Source of the DNA: VFJL01 sp043752345 | Lineage (GTDB): Bacteria; Pseudomonadota; Gammaproteobacteria; Burkholderiales; Nitrosomonadaceae | Assembly (NCBI GenBank): GCA_043752345.1 | Contig: JAYUYT010000127.1 | Span: 1-21,258, forward strand | Direction: 5' to 3' | DNA length: 21,258 nt | In this document: in pieces, positions 1-5,362 of the stretch | Position numbering within the stretch: position 1 is the first letter of the stretch | Layout: each line of letters begins with the position of its first letter | Position numbers and translations under genes: made by a program | The notes under the pieces: generated by a model | Databases searched by the model: none | Told to the model about the DNA's origin: nothing | Seen by the model: only the letters and a program-made list of their open reading frames with translations

Positions 1-1492
1 CCTGCCTTTCCATCTGCCAGCAACGGTCGATCACTTCCTGCGCGCGCCGCTCCATTTCCGCGTTACCGCGCTGCACCGAATCGAAATCGAGGCTTTCCAT
101 ATTCGCGCCGGTATCCATGCTGGAAGCCGCGCTGCCGCCGAGACCGATCAGCATTCCCGGTCCGCCCAACTGGATCAGCAATGCGCCTGGCAAAAATTCC
201 TGCTTGAATGAATGCTGCTCGGAGATATGACCTATGCCCCCTGCCAGCATGATCGGCTTGTGGTAACCGCGCATCTCGCCCGCAACCTGTTCCTCGAAAG
301 TGCGGAAGTACCCCGCCAGATTGGGCCGGCCAAACTCGTTGTTGAACGCCGCCCCGCCTATCGGGCCTTCCAGCATGATCTGCAGCGCTGAAGCAATGCG
401 CGCGGGTTTGCCATAAGAACCAGCCTCGCCTGCTTGCTGGTATTTCTCCCACGGCTGGACAGATCCGGGTATGTTCAGATTGGAAACAGAAAACCCCGTG
501 AGCCCTGCCCTGGGTCTGGCGCCGCGGCCGGTGGCGCCTTCGTCGCGGATTTCACCGCCCGCGCCGGTAGCGGCACCGGGGTAAGGTGAAATCGCAGTGG
601 GATGATTGTGAGTTTCCACTTTCATCAGAATATGCGTCTGCTCCTCGGCATGGCCGTAAGCATGGTCTTTGCCGGGGTAAAAGCGCGCGATCTTCGCCCC
701 TTCGATGATGGACGAGTTGTCGGCGTAAGCCACCACCGTACCCTGCGGATGCTGCTGGTGAGTATTGCGGATCATCGCAAACAGCGAGTGCGGTTGCGGT
801 TTGCCGTCTATCACCCAGTCGGCGTTGAAAATCTTATGGCGGCAATGCTCCGAATTGGCCTGGGCAAACATCATCAGTTCGACATCGGTGGGATTGCGCC
901 CGATGCGCGCAAAATTGGCCGCGAGATATTCGACTTCGTCAGGCGACAGCGCCAACCCCATGTCGCTGTTGGCGCGTTGCAACGCCGCCATTCCACCAGC
1001 CAGCACATCTACCGTGTCGAGTGGCACGGGCGCATAATGCCGGAACAGCTTCTCTGCATCGTCAAACGATCTGAACACCGCTTCGGTCATGCGATCGTGT
1101 AGCAGTGCGAGCAGTGCGGTTCTCGCTGCAGCAGCAAGCTCACTCGTGGTCTGAACGTAAAACGCCACACCGCGCTCCAGCCGCCCGACTGCTTCCAGTC
1201 CGCAATGGTGGACGATGTCGGTGGCCTTGGACGACCACGGCGAAATGGTGCCGGGACGCGGCAGCACCAGCAGCAATTCGCCTGCAGGCTCTTCGCCCTG
1301 CCGCGCTGCACCATAGGTCAGCAGCTTCACGAGAATGGCGCTTTCGTCTGACCGCAGATCACGTCCCACCACGCAAAAATGCCAATATTCGGCGTAAATG
1401 TGGGAAACTTGCGGAGCGGCGGTTTTGAGTGCGGCCGCTAATTTTTCCAGACGGAATGGGGAAAGGGCGCTACTGCCGCGGAGTCGAAGCAT
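1..1492 (-). CDS. purL: Phosphoribosylformylglycinamidine synthase, N-terminal part (cut by window edge)
   Basis: FGAM synthase converts formylglycinamide ribonucleotide, glutamine and ATP to the amidine in step four of cytosolic purine synthesis. The minus-strand frame starts with ATG at 1492-1490 (MLRLRGSSALSPFRLEKL) and stays open to the left edge, giving about 497 residues of an enzyme that is usually about 1300 in proteobacteria (the large single-chain form). Visible motifs are NSEHCRHKIFNADW near residue 210, VETHNHPTAISPYPGAATG near 290, then GGEIRDEGATGRG and a stretch with GPIGGAAFNNEFGRPNL. These belong to the linker and first AIR-synthase-like ATP-binding domain. The glutaminase domain lies outside the window. 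It is transcribed divergently from the NAD(P)H-hydrate repair gene across about 100 bp. Codon use is GC-rich, unlike the operon to the right. The family call is near certain; only the exact start is inferred. Confidence 0.96.
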   Translation of the reverse strand, partial: MLRLRGSSALSPFRLEKLAAALKTAAPQVSHIYAEYWHFCVVGRDLRSDESAILVKLLTYGAARQGEEPAGELLLVLPRPGTISPWSSKATDIVHHCGLEAVGRLERGVAFYVQTTSELAAAARTALLALLHDRMTEAVFRSFDDAEKLFRHYAPVPLDTVDVLAGGMAALQRANSDMGLALSPDEVEYLAANFARIGRNPTDVELMMFAQANSEHCRHKIFNADWVIDGKPQPHSLFAMIRNTHQQHPQGTVVAYADNSSIIEGAKIARFYPGKDHAYGHAEEQTHILMKVETHNHPTAISPYPGAATGAGGEIRDEGATGRGARPRAGLTGFSVSNLNIPGSVQPWEKYQQAGEAGSYGKPARIASALQIMLEGPIGGAAFNNEFGRPNLAGYFRTFEEQVAGEMRGYHKPIMLAGGIGHISEQHSFKQEFLPGALLIQLGGPGMLIGLGGSAASSMDTGANMESLDFDSVQRGNAEMERRAQEVIDRCWQMERQ

Positions 1493-1596
1493 CAGGCAAA
1501 ATGAGGCGATAAATTGGAAAGCGTAATTTTACACGAGAAGACAAGCTGCCCGCAGCCCGATAAGCTGGCAAGTAATGTCCGGATCAACCCTAAAAT
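1493..1596. promoter_or_regulatory. Divergent intergenic region between purL and nnr
   Basis: This 104-bp gap must carry the promoters for both divergent genes unless they lie inside the coding regions. It is more AT-rich around 1500-1540 than the genes on either side. I see no convincing consensus -35/-10 pair, no clear PurR-type palindrome and no strong Shine-Dalgarno sequence in front of either ATG. The regulatory role is inferred from gene orientation only. Confidence 0.4.
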
Positions 1597-3108
1597 ATGA
1601 TTAATCCCACTCCCATCTACACTACCACCGAGATCCGCAGAATCGAGCGGCTTGCCGCCGTCCTGCCCGCTCCGCCTACTTTGATGGAAAAAGCCGGTCT
1701 GGCTGCTGCTGAAATTGCGCGCGACCGGTTGCTGACTAATGAACACAACGCGGTGCTGGTGCTGGCCGGCCCCGGCAACAATGGCGGCGATGCCTTTATC
1801 GTCGCCCGCCATCTGCAAGCCTGGTGGTTCAAGGTCACGCTGGTGTTCAGCGGCGAACGCGAGCGCCTGTCCGCTGATGCCAAACAGGCGCTGGATGCCT
1901 GGCTGGCTGAAGGCGGCGAGATCCTGACCGAAATCCCCGCAGATAAAACCTGGGATGCAGTTATAGACGGGCTGTTCGGCATCGGGCTCGAGCGCGATCT
2001 GGCAGGCAAATACCTGGAACTCGTCAATGCGGTCAACCGCATGCATCTGCCGGTGCTCGCGCTCGACATCCCCAGTGGCCTGGGCAGCGACAACGGCAAT
2101 GTCCATGGTGCAGCGATTCGTGCCGCCGTGACGGTCACGTTCATCGGCCTCAAACCCGGTCTGCTGACTCAGCATGGTCCCGATTACTGTGGTGAGATTT
2201 TGCTACGCACACTTGATCTCGATGCGTCTTCCCTGGTTGAACCCCATGCCTGGAAACTGGATCAGTCTTACGCGCAGGAGCTACTGCTGCCGCCGCGCTC
2301 CGCTAACAGTCATAAAGGCATGTTCGGCAGCGTCGGCATCATCGGTGGTGCGGCCGGGATGGTGGGGGCGGCGTTTCTGGCTGGAACCGCCGCACTGAAA
2401 CTGGGTGCAGGGCGCGTCTATCTCGGCTTGATGGCTGCTGACGCACCGGGTGTAAACACTGCACAGCCGGAATTGATGCTGCGCCCGGTGCACGAACTGT
2501 TCAAACTCGATCACCTCAGCTGCCTGGTCGTCGGCCCCGGTTTGGGCATGGAACCCGACGCTCATTTCTGGCTGGGCAGCGTGCTGGAATCTGCGCTGCC
2601 GCTGGTGCTGGACGCTGATGCGCTGAACTTGATCGCCGCCCACCCCCGGCTTGCCGGCCTGCTGCGCGCGCGTACCGCCGCTGCCATCCTCACCCCGCAT
2701 GCCACAGAAGCTGCTCGACTGCTCGACACCGACACGACTGCGATACAGCATGACCGCATGGCCGCTGCGGCCAGACTGGCGCAGCATTTCAACTGCTGTG
2801 CAGTACTGAAAGGCGTCGGCAGCATTTGTGCCATGCCCGATGGCAGGCGTTACCTCAACACCAGCGGCAATCCCGGTCTAAGCAGCGCGGGAACCGGTGA
2901 TGTGCTATCCGGCATCATCGGTGCCTTGCTGGCGCAGGGACTGAGCGCGGAGAATGCACTGCTGCTGGCGGTACACCTGCACGGTGCAGCAGCGGATGCG
3001 CTGCTGCAAGCGCACGGCGGCCCGGTGGGAATGACTGCGTCGGAACTCACCGATGCGGCACGCAGCCTGTTAAATCGATGGATCAATACCAACGTCCGGA
3101 ACGATTAA
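1597..3108 (+). CDS. nnr: Bifunctional NAD(P)H-hydrate epimerase / ADP-dependent dehydratase
   Basis: Metabolite-repair enzyme. The N-terminal YjeF_N (NnrE) domain epimerises R- and S-NAD(P)HX, and the C-terminal ribokinase-like NnrD domain dehydrates S-NAD(P)HX back to NAD(P)H using ADP. The 503 residues match the usual fused length. N-domain marks are LMEKAGLAAAEIARDRL near residue 30, PGNNGGDAFIVARHL near 60 and LDIPSGLGSDNG near 155. C-domain marks are HKGMFGSVGIIGGAAGM near 235, VVGPGLGMEPD near 310, VLDADALN near 335, LTPHATEAARLL near 365 and the family signature NPGLSSAGTGDVLSGIIGALLAQG near 430. Two positions differ from the textbook motifs: GGDG is GGDA and the PHPxE segment is PHATE; both look like drift, not damage. 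The ATG at 1597 is the first in frame and gives a normal N-terminus, although no good ribosome-binding site precedes it. Composition matches purL, so it is ancestral chromosome. Confidence 0.95.
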   Translation: MINPTPIYTTTEIRRIERLAAVLPAPPTLMEKAGLAAAEIARDRLLTNEHNAVLVLAGPGNNGGDAFIVARHLQAWWFKVTLVFSGERERLSADAKQALDAWLAEGGEILTEIPADKTWDAVIDGLFGIGLERDLAGKYLELVNAVNRMHLPVLALDIPSGLGSDNGNVHGAAIRAAVTVTFIGLKPGLLTQHGPDYCGEILLRTLDLDASSLVEPHAWKLDQSYAQELLLPPRSANSHKGMFGSVGIIGGAAGMVGAAFLAGTAALKLGAGRVYLGLMAADAPGVNTAQPELMLRPVHELFKLDHLSCLVVGPGLGMEPDAHFWLGSVLESALPLVLDADALNLIAAHPRLAGLLRARTAAAILTPHATEAARLLDTDTTAIQHDRMAAAARLAQHFNCCAVLKGVGSICAMPDGRRYLNTSGNPGLSSAGTGDVLSGIIGALLAQGLSAENALLLAVHLHGAAADALLQAHGGPVGMTASELTDAARSLLNRWINTNVRND

Positions 3109-3120
3109 GTCCCTAAACTG

Positions 3121-3153
3121 CAGCAGTAGTTAGTAGTAGTTAGTAGCAGTTAG
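3121..3153. repeat. Short 10-bp tandem repeat, about 3.3 copies
   Basis: Just after the nnr stop the sequence repeats with a 10-bp period. The units at 3121-3130, 3131-3140 and 3141-3150 differ by one or two bases (core AGTAGTTAG), and a partial fourth unit follows. The repeat adjoins the decayed end of the IS3-like remnant. It is too short and too irregular for a CRISPR array. It may be replication-slippage debris at the island edge. Confidence 0.6.
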
Positions 3154-3458
3154 CCACTGTTTCGATTCGGTAGAATGACGTTGTTGAAAGTGCGCAACAG
3201 CCGTCCACACCACTACTCATCACTCTGAAAGTCCATTGACCAGCTATGGTTGATCTGCCCCGGCACAGCTAGCAGTTCAGGCATGCGAAGCGGCATCTCG
3301 ATGTTGGAGATTTCCATTCCGCCATACCTTGATTCCTACTGGCAGTAGGTTTCATCACAAATATCGTGTTCACGGCACACCTCCTTGACCTGCCGACCCA
3401 CCTCAACTTCCTTCAATATTCCGACGATCTGACTCTCGTTAAACCTGCTCTTGCGCAT
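3150..3458 (-). mobile_element. Decayed IS3-family transposase remnant (orfA start fused to orfB middle)
   Basis: Read on the minus strand from ATG at 3458-3456, preceded by AAGGAG at 3470-3465, the frame gives MRKSRFNESQIVGILKE followed by a VCREHDICDETY segment. This is the helix-turn-helix start of IS3-family OrfA. After 40 codons there is an amber codon (3338-3336). The same frame then continues with YGGMEISNIE (OrfA-like), jumps to ELLAVPGQINHSWSMDFQSD (the LAVP...WSMDF segment typical of OrfB, which bears the DDE catalytic domain), meets a second amber (3215-3213), and goes on with a GRLLRTFNNV segment resembling the DGRRFRTFNVVDD stretch of OrfB. Most of OrfA, the start of OrfB and the rest of the catalytic core are missing. 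It is therefore an internally deleted, non-functional relic. Subgroup (IS51 or IS407-like) is a guess. I could not define its terminal inverted repeats. Confidence 0.85.
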
Positions 3459-3648
3459 CCTAGTCTCCTTCGGACACACCCCCTAAAAAATATTTTTACC
3501 TTTTTCGAGGAATTGACTTTGACTCTTTCAGTATCTGAACTAAGTTAAAGATTCATGCTTATGAATAAATACAATCCATACCGCATTGGTAAAGCGTAAA
3601 AACTGGTTGCCATCTTCAATCAACTAAAATTTATACTTAATAATCAAC
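3459..3648. other. AT-rich gene-free stretch before the injection-system operon
   Basis: Together with the repeat and IS relic, this completes a stretch of about 540 bp (3109-3648) without an intact gene. It contains A/T runs (for example 3485-3505) and no believable coding frame on either strand. The part nearest the IS relic (3459-3500) is probably the old left end of the insertion sequence. The rest is the only available upstream region for the operon that begins at 3649. The drop in GC relative to nnr is abrupt and obvious by eye. Confidence 0.6.
3607..3637 (+). promoter_or_regulatory. Candidate sigma70-type promoter for the eCIS operon
   Basis: TTGCCA at 3607-3612 and TATACT at 3632-3637 resemble -35 and -10 elements, but the spacer is 19 bp, longer than ideal. 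Transcription would begin within a few bases of the ATG at 3649, giving an almost leaderless message. This is consistent with the absence of a Shine-Dalgarno sequence there. Another -35-like TTGACT lies at 3513-3518 without a good -10 partner. The call rests on pattern only. Confidence 0.3.
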
Positions 3649-4287
3649 ATGATTTCACATGCTTTGACGATAGTTGTAAATGAATTGAATAAGCACATCA
3701 AAGATACCTATGGTGCTAACGCCCCTAAAGCCGCATTGGGCAATCTGGCGGAAGGGTTTTCTACCTCCGACCCGAGTAAGGGTGGTGTGTTGAGAAGCAA
3801 CCTCAACCTATCTGTGGTGAATATCAAAGAAGAAAAGACCCTGAAAAACCTGCCAAATCAGGTGCGCAATGACACCACACTCAGAGTCACATATGAAAAC
3901 CCACCCGTTTTTCTGAATTTCCAGATTCTCGTGGTAGCACCCCAACTTAATTACACCGCCGCTTTATTAGTGCTGTCGAGAGCAATCCGTTTTTTTCAAT
4001 CCAAGAATGTATTGACTCAGGATAATGTGGATCCTGCCTCTATTGAGAGTGATGCACCTAGTAACGAACTGGACAAACTGGAATCGTTCAAGCTGATTTT
4101 CGATTTGTATTCTCCCGCGATGGAAGAAGTCAACCATCTGTGGGGCACGCTCGGGGGGAAGCAGTACCCATTTGTATTGTACACACTGCGAATGCTTGAT
4201 CTGAAATTCCGGGCGGTACAAAGTGAAAGCGGACTCATTACGGAAGTTATTCGCGATTTCCGTCACAAAAATACGGCAGTTAGTTGA
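3649..4287 (+). CDS. DUF4255 / Pvc16-type eCIS tail-terminator protein
   Basis: The 212-residue product has the hallmark layout of the DUF4255 (Pvc16_N) family: a short N-terminal helix (MISHALTIVVNELNKHI), a beta-rich core (LNLSVVNIKEEKTLKN, then TYENPPVFLNFQILVVA), a helix with Y-x-x-A-L-x-x-L-S-x-A-I-x-F-F-Q, and a C-terminal segment containing MEEVNHLWGTLGGKQYPFVLYTLRML. In characterised contractile injection systems (Afp16/Pvc16) this protein caps the sheath/tube end and stops tube growth. Here it is the first gene of the operon instead of the last as in Afp and PVC, an arrangement seen in Bacteroidetes-type systems. There is no visible signal peptide or membrane segment. Its stop lies one base before the ATG of the next gene. 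No Shine-Dalgarno sequence is visible before the start. The family call is strong; the capping role is by homology. Confidence 0.88.
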   Translation: MISHALTIVVNELNKHIKDTYGANAPKAALGNLAEGFSTSDPSKGGVLRSNLNLSVVNIKEEKTLKNLPNQVRNDTTLRVTYENPPVFLNFQILVVAPQLNYTAALLVLSRAIRFFQSKNVLTQDNVDPASIESDAPSNELDKLESFKLIFDLYSPAMEEVNHLWGTLGGKQYPFVLYTLRMLDLKFRAVQSESGLITEVIRDFRHKNTAVS

Positions 4288-4288
4288 C

Positions 4289-5326
4289 ATGGGCGAACGG
4301 ATTATCAACGGATACAAACGGTTGTTTGAGGTGCGCATTCTCCACCACTACTGGCTGGATGAAGGGGCCACCGTGTTCGATCTAATGCCGCAAAAACAAC
4401 GAGATAATCGGTTGCTGTCGTATGACATGCGACCGCTCCTCGCGGTGACGCCGACTGCTACGACGGCAAAGGCCCTCATCAGTTTTGGCTGTATATACAA
4501 AAACACAGCTTTGGGCTGCATAGTGGCGGCACCAGGCAGCGCCAAAATTCCGGATGATACAACGTTCGAATTCGTCATTCCGGATGATACAACGTTCGAA
4601 TTCGTCATTACGGTGCAGAAGGCGGATTTTTACAATTACACGGCGCTGACCCTGCAACCACAAAATATCTATGAGTTATACCATCAGCCTGAAGATAAGA
4701 CCTACCGATACAAGGAGAATGTGCCCGTTTTATCAAACTTGACTGGGGCCTCCAGGGATACTGGCTCCGGTAAGAATCTCTTTCTGTCCAAGAACTTTCC
4801 TGCACCTGCAACTAATGACCAAGTGGAAGCACTGGTATCGTCAGGCAATTCCTTGTTGCAATTGACCGGCGACCAACCCGGCGCTGGGACGCAAGAATTA
4901 AATGCCCTGGCAACCAAACTGCCTGTATTTGTCCACCAAGGCGACGTGCCGGCGCTTGTGCCACCTGCTGGTCTCGTGGGAGCGCCTCGGCGTGGAGTCA
5001 TGTTGTCGGGTGGTGTTCCCGATGACGTATTTGCCCTCATCCGCTTATCGGCAAAACGGGCAGATGACCCTGATTTCGACTTTGTCGATGGCAGTGGCCA
5101 TGCAAAAACGCCTAGTCCCATTTTTCAGATTCGCTTCAAAAACCGCTCAACCATCTGGAAATACTTGAACAAGAGTACTAGCAAGGAGAAATCAATCGAG
5201 GCGAGTCCGTTGCCCTTAACCTATTTTGGCAACGCTGGCACGAAACAGAAACCGTCTGCAGGTCTGGTAAAAGCTGATAAAAGCGGCATGAGAATTACCA
5301 AACTCATTTCGGAAATTTACGTTTAG
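4289..5326 (+). CDS. Conserved eCIS-associated protein of unknown function
   Basis: A 345-residue cytosolic-looking protein without signal peptide or membrane segment, starting MGERIINGYKRLFEVRILHHYWLDEG. I place the start at ATG 4289, one base after the upstream stop (translational coupling), because an upstream in-frame ATG at 4223 would overlap the previous gene by 65 bp. The order of segments is: RLFEVRILHHYWLDEGATVFDL; a beta-rich domain with VTPTATTAKALISFGCIYKN; the YELYHQPEDKTYRYKENVPVLSN stretch; and a C-terminal domain with GVPDDVFALIRLSA and PSPIFQIRFKNRSTIWKYL. I recognise this as the kind of protein found between the DUF4255 and sheath genes of single-sheath eCIS loci, but no biochemical role is known to me. 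A structural or assembly role is inferred from position. An exact 10-residue tandem duplication (IPDDTTFEFV twice) lies near residues 87-106. Confidence 0.7.
   Translation: MGERIINGYKRLFEVRILHHYWLDEGATVFDLMPQKQRDNRLLSYDMRPLLAVTPTATTAKALISFGCIYKNTALGCIVAAPGSAKIPDDTTFEFVIPDDTTFEFVITVQKADFYNYTALTLQPQNIYELYHQPEDKTYRYKENVPVLSNLTGASRDTGSGKNLFLSKNFPAPATNDQVEALVSSGNSLLQLTGDQPGAGTQELNALATKLPVFVHQGDVPALVPPAGLVGAPRRGVMLSGGVPDDVFALIRLSAKRADDPDFDFVDGSGHAKTPSPIFQIRFKNRSTIWKYLNKSTSKEKSIEASPLPLTYFGNAGTKQKPSAGLVKADKSGMRITKLISEIYV
4547..4606 (+). repeat. Perfect 30-bp tandem duplication inside the second eCIS gene
   Basis: Copies at 4547-4576 and 4577-4606 are identical base for base, and the next three bases (ATT) continue the match. 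The unit is a multiple of three, so the frame is kept and the residues IPDDTTFEFV appear twice. Complete identity, including synonymous positions, points to a recent slippage or unequal-crossover event, not an ancient structural repeat. Confidence 0.97.
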
Positions 5327-5350
5327 CACTTTTTTTATTCAATCTACACA

Positions 5351-5356
5351 AGGGAG
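5351..5356 (+). promoter_or_regulatory. Strong ribosome-binding site for the sheath gene
   Basis: AGGGAG ends six bases before the ATG at 5363. It is one of the two clear Shine-Dalgarno sequences in the operon; the other precedes the main tube gene. This fits the need for sheath and tube subunits in far higher copy number than the baseplate proteins. Confidence 0.75.
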
Positions 5357-5362
5357 AATCAA

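Noticed and set aside
602..1102. 166-codon plus-strand ORF
   Set aside because: It is antisense to the clearly conserved purL frame and its product shows no recognisable family; a shadow ORF in GC-rich DNA.
1492..2175. 227-codon minus-strand ORF overlapping the start of the hydrate-repair gene
   Set aside because: The plus-strand frame contains all conserved YjeF_N motifs; the minus frame is a shadow with no family resemblance.
3121..3153. CRISPR-like array
   Set aside because: The unit is only 10 bp with no unique spacers and no cas genes nearby.
3366..3548. 60-codon plus-strand ORF in the boundary region
   Set aside because: It lies largely antisense to the IS3 OrfA remnant, which explains the sequence; the predicted peptide is not recognisable.
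4223..4288. Upstream ATG for the second eCIS gene
   Set aside because: Using it would overlap the end of the DUF4255 gene by 65 bp; the ATG at 4289 directly after the stop fits the operon's coupling and the likely conserved N-terminus.
5327..5362. T-rich tract before the sheath gene as an intrinsic terminator
   Set aside because: There is a run of T residues but no inverted repeat in front of it.
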